NCBI RefSeq assembly: GCF_004331265.1
Contig: NZ_SJOO01000014.1
Location: forward strand, 1 to 64,000
DNA length: 64,000 nt
Direction: 5' to 3'
DNA from: Enterobacter wuhouensis
GTDB lineage: Bacteria > Pseudomonadota > Gammaproteobacteria > Enterobacterales > Enterobacteriaceae
The notes under the pieces were generated by a model. That model searched no databases and had not been told where the DNA came from. It saw nothing but the letters and a program-made list of their open reading frames with translations. Made by a program: the position numbers and the translations under genes. How positions within the stretch are numbered: position 1 is the first letter of the stretch; each line of letters begins with the position of its first letter. Positions 17,850-26,623 of the stretch are shown one piece after another.

Positions 17850-17941
17850 AATGCCCCCTGCATCAACGTATTACCCGCACAAAATAGAATTGTGCTGTAT
17901 AAACGTCCAGTTTGAAAGGGTTTTCCTGCGAGGCGCTACGC

Positions 17942-17969
17942 AAAAAATAAAGGCCGAACGCGTCGGCCT
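17942..17969 (-). terminator. Rho-independent terminator of udp
   Basis: On the minus strand AGGCCGA-CGCGT-TCGGCCT (17951-17969) is followed by TTATTTTTTG. It lies 20 bp after the udp stop codon. Confidence 0.88.
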
Positions 17970-17988
17970 TGTGTCTCAGAAGAGAGGA

Positions 17989-18750
17989 TTAGATCAGGCG
18001 ACGCGCCGCTTCCACCACGATTTTCACCGCATGACTTTCAGTCTGCTTCATAGTTTCCGCGTTCGGGATCTCCTGCTGGGTACGGTTGACGATAACACCC
18101 GCCACCATACCGGCACGCAGACCCTGGCTTGCGCACATGGTCAGCAGCGTTGCTGATTCCATTTCGTAGTTCATCACGCCCATGGACTGCCACTCTTCCA
18201 TAGAGCCTTTGAAGCGGCTCACCACGCGGCCTGAGAAGGTGTCGTAACGTTCCTGGCCCGGGTAGAAGGTGTCGGAAGAGGCGGTTACGCCCACGTGGGT
18301 AGTTGCGCCCACGGATTTCGCGGCTTCAACCAGCGCGGTGGTGCATTCGAAGTCGGCTACCGCCGGGAACTCCATCGGTGCAAAGTGCAGGCTTGCACCG
18401 TCCAGACGGACGGACGCGGTCGTCACCAGCACGTCACCCACGTTGATGTGCGGCTGGATAGCGCCGGTCGTACCGATACGCAGGAAGGTACGAATACCCA
18501 GCTGCGCCAGCTCTTCAACGGCAATGGAGGTTGACGGGCCACCGATGCCGGTAGAGCACACGATCACCGCTTTGCCATCCAGCTCTGCACGCCAGGTAGT
18601 GAATTCACGATGGGCTGCCAGCTTGACCGGCTTATCCATCAGCGCGGCGATCTTTTCCACACGCTCAGGATCGCCGGGGACGATAGCGAGCGTAGCCCCT
18701 TGTAAATCGTTTTTAGTGAGGCCGAGATGAAAAACATCAGACTTAGACAT
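17989..18750 (-). CDS. udp: Uridine phosphorylase
   Basis: Catalyses phosphorolysis of uridine (and deoxyuridine) to uracil and (deoxy)ribose 1-phosphate in pyrimidine salvage. It is 253 residues, beginning MSKSDVFHLGL, with the phosphate-binding GDPERV, the IRIGTTGA strand-loop and NYEMESATLLT (ribose-binding Met-Glu) of the NP-I family. The gene is alone in its transcript, with a terminator behind it and a CRP/CytR-type control region in front. It is divergent from dlhH. Confidence 0.98.
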   Translation of the reverse strand: MSKSDVFHLGLTKNDLQGATLAIVPGDPERVEKIAALMDKPVKLAAHREFTTWRAELDGKAVIVCSTGIGGPSTSIAVEELAQLGIRTFLRIGTTGAIQPHINVGDVLVTTASVRLDGASLHFAPMEFPAVADFECTTALVEAAKSVGATTHVGVTASSDTFYPGQERYDTFSGRVVSRFKGSMEEWQSMGVMNYEMESATLLTMCASQGLRAGMVAGVIVNRTQQEIPNAETMKQTESHAVKIVVEAARRLI

Positions 18751-18796
18751 AGGGTGACTCCTCTGTGGGTCGGTTAGTCAGAAGAAGTAAAAAGGT

Positions 18797-18891
18797 ACTT
18801 TACAGAAGCGGTACGCACAATTTCGTGACACACCTCACCATGAATGAAAATGATTGCAGTTAATTTCCATAAAATAGTGATTTACATCACA
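18797..18891 (-). promoter_or_regulatory. udp promoter with tandem CRP sites
   Basis: Two CRP half-site pairs, CGTGA-N6-TCACC (18824-18839) and AGTGA-N6-TCACA (18876-18891), have centres 52 bp apart. A -10 box TAAAGT lies at 18797-18802. With transcription starting near 18790, the sites fall at about -41.5 and -93.5, the geometry of CytR-regulated nucleoside promoters. CytR would bind cooperatively between them, in the interval around 18840-18875. Confidence 0.8.
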
Positions 18892-19010
18892 TTAACAAGT
18901 TAAATCATGGGATGCTGCACAAAAGATAGCCCCTCCAGGGCAATGTGGGTTGTTAACCTGGTGTCTATATTTACCTTTGCGCTAATTAACTCATTGGTAC
19001 GGAGAATGCC

Positions 19011-19817
19011 ATGACTGAAAAAACTGGTTTTGCACCTGCTGCAGCCCCGCATGCTTCAACCATCGTTTCAACCCCTGAAGAAGCCATTACCGCGGGTGAG
19101 ACGTCCATCCCCTCTCAGGGGGAAAATATGCCTGCTTACCACGCGCGGCCAAAATCGGCAGACGGCCCGCTGCCTATCGTTATTGTGGTTCAGGAGATTT
19201 TTGGCGTTCACGAACATATTCGCGACCTCTGCCGCCGTCTGGCGCTGGAAGGTTATCTGGCCGTTGCGCCTGAGCTCTATTTCCGTCAGGGCGATCCGAA
19301 CGATTACAGCGATATCCCTACGCTGTTCAGTAACCTGGTGAGCAAAGTTCCGGACGCGCAGGTGCTGGCCGACCTCGACCACGTTGCCAGCTGGGCGGCG
19401 CGCAACGGCGGCGATCCGCACCGTCTGATGATCACTGGCTTCTGCTGGGGCGGGCGCATTAGCTGGCTTTACGCCGCGCATAACCCGCAGCTGAAGGCTG
19501 CCGTGGCCTGGTACGGCAAGCTGGTGGGCGAAAAAACGCTGAATTCACCGAAGCATCCCGTTGATATCGCAACGGATTTAAATGCGCCGGTGTTAGGGCT
19601 GTACGGTGGGCAAGACACTGGCATTCCGCTTGATACGGTTGAGACCATGCGCCATGCGCTGCGTGCGGCAAACGCGAAGGCGGAGATTGTGGTCTACCCG
19701 GAAGCCGGGCACGCGTTTAACGCCGATTATCGTCCGAGCTATCACGCAGAATCAGCCACAGATGGCTGGCAGCGGATGCTGGCGTGGTTTAGCCAGTACG
19801 GCGGAAAGAAAGCATAA
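19011..19817 (+). CDS. dlhH: Dienelactone hydrolase family protein (YsgA)
   Basis: Alpha/beta hydrolase of the carboxymethylenebutenolidase family. The Cys-Asp-His triad is visible: GFCWGGR (Cys nucleophile), YGGQD (Asp) and EAGHAF (His). The 268-residue length and N-terminal region match the E. coli homologue known as YsgA/DlhH. The physiological substrate is not known; no aromatic degradation genes sit nearby. It is divergent from udp and shares its control region. Confidence 0.9.
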   Translation: MTEKTGFAPAAAPHASTIVSTPEEAITAGETSIPSQGENMPAYHARPKSADGPLPIVIVVQEIFGVHEHIRDLCRRLALEGYLAVAPELYFRQGDPNDYSDIPTLFSNLVSKVPDAQVLADLDHVASWAARNGGDPHRLMITGFCWGGRISWLYAAHNPQLKAAVAWYGKLVGEKTLNSPKHPVDIATDLNAPVLGLYGGQDTGIPLDTVETMRHALRAANAKAEIVVYPEAGHAFNADYRPSYHAESATDGWQRMLAWFSQYGGKKA

Positions 19818-19820
19818 AGC

Positions 19821-19854
19821 AAAAAAGCCCGGTGGCGGCTACACCTTACCGGGC
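19821..19854 (-). terminator. REP hairpin acting as metE terminator
   Basis: GCCCGGT...ACCGGGC (19827-19854) is a REP-type palindrome between the convergent dlhH and metE genes. In the metE direction it is followed directly by TTTTTTGC, so it has the form of a rho-independent terminator for metE. In the dlhH direction there is no T-run. Confidence 0.75.
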
Positions 19855-19866
19855 AATCCAGCATCA

Positions 19867-22128
19867 CTACGCCTGACGCAAATTCTGCGCCGCCTTCACC
19901 ATGTTCGCCAGCGCCGCGCGCGTCTCCGGCCAGCCGCGCGTTTTGAGGCCGCAGTCCGGGTTCACCCACAGGCGCTCTGCCGGGATACGCTGGGCCGCTT
20001 TTTGCAGCAGGGCTTCAATCCACTCCACGCTCGGCACGTTCGGAGAGTGAATGTCATACACGCCCGGCCCAATTTCGTTCGGGTAGTCGAACTCCTCAAA
20101 CGACTCCAGCAGCTCCATGTCTGAACGCGAGGTCTCGATGGTGATCACGTCCGCATCCAGCGCGGCAATCGAATCCATGATGTCGTTAAATTCGCAGTAG
20201 CACATGTGGGTGTGGATCTGGGTATCGTCCTTTGCCACTGCGGCGTTGATGCGGAACGCTTCCACGCCCCACTGCAGGTAGGCATCCCAGTCGCTGCGGC
20301 GCAGCGGCAGGCCTTCGCGCAGCGCAGGCTCGTCAATCTGAATGATGCCAATGCCCGCCGCCTCCAGATCCGCCACTTCATCACGCAGCGCCAGCGCAAT
20401 CTGTTTGGCGATGGTCTCTCGGGTTACGTCTTCACGCGGGAAGGACCAGCAGAGAATGGTCACCGGACCGGTCAGCATCCCTTTCACCGGCTTGTCGGTC
20501 AGGGATTGGGCATACTTCGCCCACTCAACGGTGATCGGTTCCGGACGGCTGACGTCGCCGATCACCACCGGTGGCTTCACGCAGCGGGAGCCGTAGCTCT
20601 GCACCCAGCCGTTCTGGGTAAAGACGAAGCCGTCCAGATGCTCGCCAAAATATTCCACCATGTCGTTACGCTCGGCCTCGCCGTGCACCAGCACGTCCAG
20701 CCCCAGGCGCTCCTGTTCAATAATCGCCTGCTTGATGTGCTCCGCGATGCCGGTGCGGTAGTTGTTCGCATCCAGGTTGCCCTTCTTGAAGTCCAGACGC
20801 AGGCCGCGAATTTCAGTGGTTTGCGGGAAAGAACCAATTGTGGTGGTCGGCCATGCCGGTAGATTGAAACGGGCGCGCTGGGCTTCGGCGCGTACTTCAT
20901 ACGGGCTCTGACGCTGGCTATCCTGAGCGGTGATGCCCGCCAGGCGTTTCTCCACCGCCGGATTATGTACGCGAGTAGAGTGGCGACGCGCCTGGATCGG
21001 GGCGCTCCATTCGGCGATCGCCGTCGTGTCGCCGCCGTTCAGCGCGTCGCGCAGCAGCGTCAGCTCTTCACATTTTTGCAGCGCGAACGCGAACCAGCTT
21101 TTCACCTCTGCATCAAGACGGGTCTCCACGCTCAGATCGATCGGGCTGTGCAGCAGCGAGCAGGATGAGGCTACCCACAGCTCACGTTTGCCGACGATGT
21201 CTTTGATTTGTGCGTATTTCTCGGTCAGATCGGCACGCCAGACGTTACGACCGTTGACCAGCCCCGCAGAAAGCAGCCAGTCCGCTGGCAGACGCCTGTG
21301 CAGCTCGTTAACATCATCTTTCCCGTGGACCAGGTCAACGTGCAGACCCTGCACCGGCAGCGCGGTGATGGTCTTCAGGTTAGGCGTCACGCCTTCGAAA
21401 TAGGTGGTCAGCAGGAGTTTTACCTGACCGACAAGCGCGTCATACGCCGGTTTGAAGGCATCGAGCCACGCCTGCGGCAGCTCGAGCACCAGCGCCGGTT
21501 CGTCGATTTGTACCCACTGAATGCCGCGTTTGCCCAGCTCAATCAGCACCTGTTTGTAGACCGGCAAAATATCGTTCAGCAGGCTGAGGCGGTCGAACTG
21601 TTCGCCCTTCACTTTACCCAGCCACAGATAGGTTACCGGCCCCAGCAGGACGGGCTTCACCTGATGACCCAGCGCCAGCGCTTCGTCTACTTCGTCCAGC
21701 AGCTGCGTCCAGGTCAGCCTGAACTCCTGACCTTTTACGAATTCCGGCACCATATAGTGATAGTTGGTGTTGAACCACTTGGTCATTTCCGCCGCTGCCG
21801 CAGGCTCACCCGTTGGCGCACGGCCGCGGCCGATGCGGAACAGGGTATCGATATCTACCGATCCATCTTTGTTCTGATGACGAGCCGGCACGTTGCCAAG
21901 CAGCAGGCTGGTCGTCAGAACATGGTCGTACCAGGCGAAATCGCCCACCGGCAGCAGGTCAATGCCCGCCTGTTTTTGCTGCTCCCAGTGGCCGGCGCGC
22001 AGCTCGCGCCCCACCGCCAGCAGCTCTTCACGGGTGGCGTTGCCTGCCCAGTAGCTTTCTTGCGCTTTTTTCAGCTCGCGACGCAGGCCAACGCGAGGGA
22101 AACCGAGAGTGTGATTGCGGATTGTCAT
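19867..22128 (-). CDS. metE: Cobalamin-independent methionine synthase MetE
   Basis: Transfers methyl from 5-methyltetrahydropteroyltri-glutamate to homocysteine to make methionine without B12. The 753-residue protein has the duplicated two-barrel layout. The zinc ligands are seen in THMCYCEFND (His and Cys) and NPDCGLKTRGW (Cys). The IQIDEPALREG homocysteine-site motif is also present. It is divergent from metR, with MetJ and MetR sites in the 116-bp gap. Confidence 0.98.
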   Translation of the reverse strand: MTIRNHTLGFPRVGLRRELKKAQESYWAGNATREELLAVGRELRAGHWEQQKQAGIDLLPVGDFAWYDHVLTTSLLLGNVPARHQNKDGSVDIDTLFRIGRGRAPTGEPAAAAEMTKWFNTNYHYMVPEFVKGQEFRLTWTQLLDEVDEALALGHQVKPVLLGPVTYLWLGKVKGEQFDRLSLLNDILPVYKQVLIELGKRGIQWVQIDEPALVLELPQAWLDAFKPAYDALVGQVKLLLTTYFEGVTPNLKTITALPVQGLHVDLVHGKDDVNELHRRLPADWLLSAGLVNGRNVWRADLTEKYAQIKDIVGKRELWVASSCSLLHSPIDLSVETRLDAEVKSWFAFALQKCEELTLLRDALNGGDTTAIAEWSAPIQARRHSTRVHNPAVEKRLAGITAQDSQRQSPYEVRAEAQRARFNLPAWPTTTIGSFPQTTEIRGLRLDFKKGNLDANNYRTGIAEHIKQAIIEQERLGLDVLVHGEAERNDMVEYFGEHLDGFVFTQNGWVQSYGSRCVKPPVVIGDVSRPEPITVEWAKYAQSLTDKPVKGMLTGPVTILCWSFPREDVTRETIAKQIALALRDEVADLEAAGIGIIQIDEPALREGLPLRRSDWDAYLQWGVEAFRINAAVAKDDTQIHTHMCYCEFNDIMDSIAALDADVITIETSRSDMELLESFEEFDYPNEIGPGVYDIHSPNVPSVEWIEALLQKAAQRIPAERLWVNPDCGLKTRGWPETRAALANMVKAAQNLRQA

Positions 22129-22157
22129 GGTGTACCCCTTGGAGAAATTCGTTATTT

Positions 22158-22181
22158 AGACGTCCAGATGTTTACACATCT
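22158..22181. promoter_or_regulatory. Three tandem MetJ met boxes between metE and metR
   Basis: AGACGTCC, AGATGTTT and ACACATCT are contiguous 8-bp units resembling the met-box consensus AGACGTCT. Tandem boxes are needed for cooperative MetJ-SAM binding. They lie 30-53 bp upstream of the metE start, across its 5' leader and promoter area, and also upstream of metR. Confidence 0.82.
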
Positions 22182-22232
22182 ATAATTGGCAGGTACTGTA
22201 TATTCCTCAAGCGCAATATGTTCATGGCGAAG

Positions 22233-22245
22233 TGAAGGACTTTCA
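22233..22245. promoter_or_regulatory. MetR binding site overlapping the metR start codon
   Basis: TGAAGGACTTTCA fits the MetR consensus TGAA-N5-TTCA exactly. Its last base is the A of the metR ATG. Here MetR could activate the divergent metE gene from upstream and, by covering the start of its own gene, take part in autoregulation. Confidence 0.75.
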
Positions 22246-23198
22246 TGATCGAGATTAAACACCTGAAAACGCTACAAGCGTTGCGGAACTGCGGTTCGCT
22301 CGCGGCCGCTGCGGCCACGCTGCACCAGACGCAGTCCGCCCTTTCTCACCAGTTCAGCGATCTGGAACAACGCCTCGGCTTTCGTCTTTTTGTGCGCAAG
22401 AGTCAGCCCCTGCGCTTTACGCCGCAGGGCGAGATCCTGCTGCAGCTGGCCAATCAGGTGCTGCCGCAGATCGCCAGCGCGCTGCAGTCCTGCAACGAGC
22501 CGCAGCAGACCACGCTTCGCATCGCCATTGAATGCCACAGCTGCATTCAGTGGCTGACCCCCGCGCTTGAGAACTTCCGCCAGAAGTGGCCGCAGGTGGA
22601 GATGGACTTTAAATCCGGCGTGACCTTTGACCCACAGCCGTCGCTCCAGCAGGGCGAACTGGATTTGGTGATGACATCGGATATTCTGCCGCGCAGCGGC
22701 CTGCACTATTCGCCGATGTTTGATTTCGAAGTGCGCCTGGTGCTGGCGCCGGATCATCCGCTGGCGAGCAAAACGCGCATCACGCCGGAAGACCTGGCGA
22801 CGGAAACGCTGCTGATTTACCCGGTGCAGCGCAGCCGTCTGGATATCTGGCGTCACTTCCTGCAGCCCGCAGGCATTAGCCCACAGCTGAAAAGCGTGGA
22901 TAACACCCTGCTGCTGATTCAGATGGTAGCGGCCAGAATGGGCATCGCGGCGCTGCCGCATTGGGTAGTAGAAAGTTTTGAACGCCAGGGTCTGGTGGTC
23001 ACCAAAACCCTGGGCGATGGACTGTGGAGCCGGCTGTACTCCGCCGTGCGCGACGGCGAGCAGCGTCAGCCGGTAACGGAGGCGTTTATTCGCTCAGCGC
23101 GGAACCACGCGTGCGACCATCTTCCGTTTGTGCGGAGCGCGGAGCGACCCACCGGCGATGTACCCACAGCGAAGCCAGGATCACCGCTCCCCCAATAA
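22245..23198 (+). CDS. metR: HTH-type transcriptional regulator MetR
   Basis: LysR-family activator of metE and other methionine genes, with homocysteine as coeffector. The N-terminal winged helix-turn-helix (LKTLQALRNCGSLAAAAATLHQTQSALSHQ... region, residues 4-35) is followed by a LysR substrate-binding domain. It has 317 residues, the E. coli length. The start at 22245 is preceded by AAGGAC. Its last 113 bp overlap the 3' end of the convergent yigM gene, an arrangement also implied by the matching C-termini in E. coli. Confidence 0.97.
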   Translation: MIEIKHLKTLQALRNCGSLAAAAATLHQTQSALSHQFSDLEQRLGFRLFVRKSQPLRFTPQGEILLQLANQVLPQIASALQSCNEPQQTTLRIAIECHSCIQWLTPALENFRQKWPQVEMDFKSGVTFDPQPSLQQGELDLVMTSDILPRSGLHYSPMFDFEVRLVLAPDHPLASKTRITPEDLATETLLIYPVQRSRLDIWRHFLQPAGISPQLKSVDNTLLLIQMVAARMGIAALPHWVVESFERQGLVVTKTLGDGLWSRLYSAVRDGEQRQPVTEAFIRSARNHACDHLPFVRSAERPTGDVPTAKPGSPLPQ

Positions 23199-23985
23199 GG
23201 AAGCTCGGCCAGTGCGGCTGCTCCTGCCAGATGGCGAGGTTAACCAGCAGCCCGGCAGGCACATGCACGTTGTTCATGATCCCCAGCGTACCGGCGTCTA
23301 CCTGCGTAGCGCCGTAGTTCCACATGAAGTATCCCAGCCCTGAGGCCACCACGCCCAGCCAGACCAGAACGCCCCACTGCACGGGGGTGGTCGGCAGCTT
23401 CTGCGGGTTACCGAGCATAAACCACGCCGCCACCGCGACTATCGCCGCGCCCATATAGAACCACGCAAACGCGTTGTGCTGCGGCATCGGGCGGGTCTCC
23501 ATCAGGCGCTTATAGCCCACCATGCCGATGGCAAAGCTGATATTGGCGAGCTGAACGAACATCAGCCCGGTCCAGAAGTGATCGCTGACTTTGTCGTAGC
23601 GGATAATCGCCGCCCCCACCACCGCCAGCGCGGCGCTAAGCAGGTATCCCCAGCGCAGGCGGCGCTTGCTGAGCAGATCGTAAATCAGCGTGATATAGAG
23701 CGGCGTCAGCACGGTGAACAGCAGGAATTCAGAGACGGAGAGGTAGACGTAGGCGCGGAAGCTGAACAGGTACATGATGCCGAGCTGCATCGCGCCCACC
23801 AGCATATAGAGCAGGATCGTTTTCAGCGATTGCCCGCGCGTGCGCAGGAACGGCAGGAACACCAGCGCCGCCAGCCCCACGCGCATCAGCACCGAGAAGT
23901 AGCTGTCGACCGAACCGGCAAGGTATTCGCCAATCAGGCTAAAGGAGAAGGCCCACAGGATAGTGGTGATAATGAGTAGCGCCAC
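23086..23985 (-). CDS. yigM: EamA-family transporter YigM (biotin uptake)
   Basis: Ten-helix drug/metabolite-type (EamA) inner-membrane carrier. The E. coli orthologue has been reported as a high-affinity biotin transporter, so the same role is inferred. It has 299 residues in two repeats of five hydrophobic helices, and a hydrophilic C-terminal tail (WVHRRWVAPRSAQTEDG...ALSE). That tail is encoded within the convergent overlap with metR. The gene stands alone on its strand, with yigL next at 24068. Confidence 0.93.
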   Translation of the reverse strand: MALLIITTILWAFSFSLIGEYLAGSVDSYFSVLMRVGLAALVFLPFLRTRGQSLKTILLYMLVGAMQLGIMYLFSFRAYVYLSVSEFLLFTVLTPLYITLIYDLLSKRRLRWGYLLSAALAVVGAAIIRYDKVSDHFWTGLMFVQLANISFAIGMVGYKRLMETRPMPQHNAFAWFYMGAAIVAVAAWFMLGNPQKLPTTPVQWGVLVWLGVVASGLGYFMWNYGATQVDAGTLGIMNNVHVPAGLLVNLAIWQEQPHWPSFLIGGAVILASLWVHRRWVAPRSAQTEDGRTRGSALSE

Positions 23986-24067
23986 AATGCTTGTCTCTCA
24001 GAAAGAAGGACAGGCATTGTAGCGAACTCTTCAGTTGACAACTGAGCAATAAACAATCAAATGAAGA

Positions 24068-24868
24068 TTATTCAAGGAACAGCTTGCGCAGGTACTTAGG
24101 CACCGCGTTATCGCCGTTGGTGCCGATCACTTCCAGCTCCGGGTGCAGGTCTTTCAGGCGCTGGTGCGCGTTCTGCATGATGCAGCCTTTACCCGCCATG
24201 GAGAGCATCTCGGCATCGTTCATGCCGTCGCCGAAAGCGATACAGTCTTTCAGCTCAAAGCCCAGACGTTTCGCGACGGCTTCCAGCGCGTGGCCTTTGG
24301 ACACGCCGCCGGCCATCACTTCCAGACAGGTCAGCGTGGAGAAGCTCACGTTCACGCGGTCGCCCCAGCGGGCGTTGATCGCCTGCTCCAGCGGCAGCAG
24401 TTCTTCATGGCTTTCGCAGGTGAAGAACACCTTGCTGATCCCTTCCGGCTCCAGCAGGCCCGGCTCGTACAGGGAGTAGTTAAACACCGCTTCCTTGAAG
24501 AAACGCATTTCGTCCGGGCGGTGACGGTTCATAAACCAGTCGTCGTCGCGGTAAACGTTGGTGACGATATTCGGGTTATTGTGCACCACGCCGAACAGAT
24601 CGGCGGCGATGTCGCGATCCAGGTTGTGGGTGAAGATCAGGTTGCCATCGGTATCGTGCACGCGCGCCCCGTTGGAGGTGATCATGTACGATTTGATTTC
24701 CAGATTATCGCGGATCTGCCCCACGTCCACGTGGTGGCGGCCGGTAGCGAACACGAAGTTCACGCCACGGGCAGTCAGGAGTTTTAAGGTCTCTTTCGCG
24801 TAAGGCGACAGGGTGTGGTCGGGGGAAAGCAGCGTGCCATCTAAATCAGATGCAACAACCTGGTACAT
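24068..24868 (-). CDS. yigL: Pyridoxal phosphate phosphatase YigL (HAD, Cof type)
   Basis: HAD-superfamily sugar/cofactor phosphatase; the E. coli enzyme dephosphorylates pyridoxal 5'-phosphate and sugar phosphates, and its mRNA is a positive target of SgrS during glucose-phosphate stress. Motif I is DLDGTLLS at residue 8 on, and motif IV is FGDGMNDAEML near the C-terminus, with a Cof-type cap between. The start at 24868 (MYQVVASD) gives 266 residues like E. coli; the longer frame to 25081 overlaps pldB and is rejected. It starts 31 bp after pldB, so the two are probably cotranscribed. Confidence 0.96.
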   Translation of the reverse strand: MYQVVASDLDGTLLSPDHTLSPYAKETLKLLTARGVNFVFATGRHHVDVGQIRDNLEIKSYMITSNGARVHDTDGNLIFTHNLDRDIAADLFGVVHNNPNIVTNVYRDDDWFMNRHRPDEMRFFKEAVFNYSLYEPGLLEPEGISKVFFTCESHEELLPLEQAINARWGDRVNVSFSTLTCLEVMAGGVSKGHALEAVAKRLGFELKDCIAFGDGMNDAEMLSMAGKGCIMQNAHQRLKDLHPELEVIGTNGDNAVPKYLRKLFLE

Positions 24869-24899
24869 AGGGATTTCAACCTCTGGTGGAAAACAATAA

Positions 24900-25892
24900 T
24901 CAGTTATGCCGGTCGAAAAACTCGACGATGGCGTTGAGCGCGACTGAGCGCATGGCGTCCTTTTCAAAAAGGATCTCATGGTACGCGCCGTTGATGACCA
25001 GCGGTTTACCCCCTTCGCAGGGGTGACCGGCGGCAGCGCGCAGTTCGCAATAGCGGTCGTGCATGCGGTTATCCACCACACGCTCTTCTTCCGCCTGAAT
25101 CAGGAGCGTCGGCGTGTCATCATCACCGACCCCGGCAAGCACCTGCTCACCGGCCAGAATGCCTTCCCGCACCCAGTGCCAGGTGGGGCCACCGACGCGC
25201 AGGCGCGGCTCATCGGCGTAAAAACGCAGGTTACGGCGATAGCGCTGCCGGCTGTGGGTCAGGACGTTGATGGCAAACGGCAGCGCGCGCCAGCGTCCTG
25301 TGCCGATGGCATAGCCTTCGCGAATGCGCTGATGGCCCTCAGCCCAGTCGAGAAGATGGCGTACCATCCAGTCCGGAAAACGTATAACGATGCCGTACAT
25401 CGGCGCGGTGAGCGCAATGGCATCGCACTGGTGCGCGTGGCGCTGTAAAAACAGCGTGGAGATCGCCCCGCCCATGGAGTGGGCAAGTATATACCGCCTG
25501 CGCCACGGCCCGGGCTGCACTTCCTGTTGCCAGAAGGCGGCAAGGTCATCGACGTAATCGCTGAAGTTATCCACGTGCCCACGGTGCGTATCCGGCAGCA
25601 TACGACCTGACAGCCCCTGCCCACGGTGGTCGATAATCAGCACGTCGAACCCCATATGGACCAGGTCGTAGGCCAGCTCAGCGTATTTAACGTAGCTTTC
25701 GATACGCCCAGGGCAGACGACGATCACCCGATCGTTTTTCTCATTTCGGAAACGAACGAAGCGCACCGGGATGCCCCCGACGCCCGTAAACTCATCTTCC
25801 TCACGCTGCCGCCAGAAATCGGTCAGCGGCCCCATAGAGAAAGCAGCAAAAGCGTTTTCTCGTGTTTCCCAGTCCTTTTTCTGCTGAAACAT
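24900..25892 (-). CDS. pldB: Lysophospholipase L2 PldB
   Basis: Alpha/beta hydrolase at the inner membrane that hydrolyses 2-acyl lysophospholipids. The nucleophile elbow is AHSMGGAIS, with a preceding IDHRGQGLS and a late GAYHEILFE that holds the catalytic His. The start at 25892 (MFQQKKDW) gives 330 residues. The C-terminus stops at FFDRHN, about 10 residues earlier than in E. coli K-12. It is divergent from rhtB. Confidence 0.95.
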   Translation of the reverse strand: MFQQKKDWETRENAFAAFSMGPLTDFWRQREEDEFTGVGGIPVRFVRFRNEKNDRVIVVCPGRIESYVKYAELAYDLVHMGFDVLIIDHRGQGLSGRMLPDTHRGHVDNFSDYVDDLAAFWQQEVQPGPWRRRYILAHSMGGAISTLFLQRHAHQCDAIALTAPMYGIVIRFPDWMVRHLLDWAEGHQRIREGYAIGTGRWRALPFAINVLTHSRQRYRRNLRFYADEPRLRVGGPTWHWVREGILAGEQVLAGVGDDDTPTLLIQAEEERVVDNRMHDRYCELRAAAGHPCEGGKPLVINGAYHEILFEKDAMRSVALNAIVEFFDRHN

Positions 25893-26002
25893 TGGGTTTC
25901 CACTCACGTAATCCAGGGAATATCGTTTTTTTCTTCACCGGTCACAAAATGACTCAACAATAGCGTATTGTGGCATAAAAATAGACGGTTCGGGAGTTTC
26001 AA

Positions 26003-26623
26003 ATGACCTTCGAGTGGTGGTTCGCCTACCTGCTGACATCCATTATCCTCAGCCTTTCACCAGGCTCGGGTGCAATCAATACGATGACTACCTCCATCAA
26101 CCACGGCTATCGCGGTGCGGCGGCGTCGATCGCCGGACTGCAGACCGGGCTGGGCATTCACATTGTGCTGGTCGGGATTGGTCTGGGAACGCTGTTCTCA
26201 CGCTCGGTGCTGGCCTTTGAGGTGCTGAAATGGGCCGGTGCGGCGTATCTGATTTGGCTGGGTATTCAGCAGTGGCGCGCGGCAGGCTCGATTGACCTGA
26301 ATACGCTCTCCCGGACGCAAACGCGCGGCCATCTGTTTAAACGCGCGGTGTTCGTGAACCTGACCAACCCGAAAAGTATCGTCTTCCTGGCCGCACTGTT
26401 CCCGCAGTTTATCGTGCCGAACCAGCCGCAGGTGATGCAGTACGTGGTGCTGGGCGCGACCACCATTATCGTCGATATTATCGTAATGATTGGCTACGCG
26501 ACGCTGGCGCAGCGGATTGCGGCGTGGATTAAAGGGCCTAAGCAGATGAAGGCCCTGAATAAAATCTTTGGTTCGCTGTTTATGCTGGTTGGCGCGCTGC
26601 TTGCGTCAGCGCGTCATGCTTAG
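26003..26623 (+). CDS. rhtB: Homoserine/homoserine lactone efflux protein RhtB
   Basis: LysE/RhtB-family exporter of homoserine and its lactone, with about six hydrophobic helices. The family signature near the N-terminus reads SLSPGSGAINT and is followed by GLQTGLGIH. It has 206 residues. It converges on rhtC, its paralogue, with a 4-bp overlap of the coding ends, the same arrangement as in E. coli. Confidence 0.95.
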   Translation: MTFEWWFAYLLTSIILSLSPGSGAINTMTTSINHGYRGAAASIAGLQTGLGIHIVLVGIGLGTLFSRSVLAFEVLKWAGAAYLIWLGIQQWRAAGSIDLNTLSRTQTRGHLFKRAVFVNLTNPKSIVFLAALFPQFIVPNQPQVMQYVVLGATTIIVDIIVMIGYATLAQRIAAWIKGPKQMKALNKIFGSLFMLVGALLASARHA

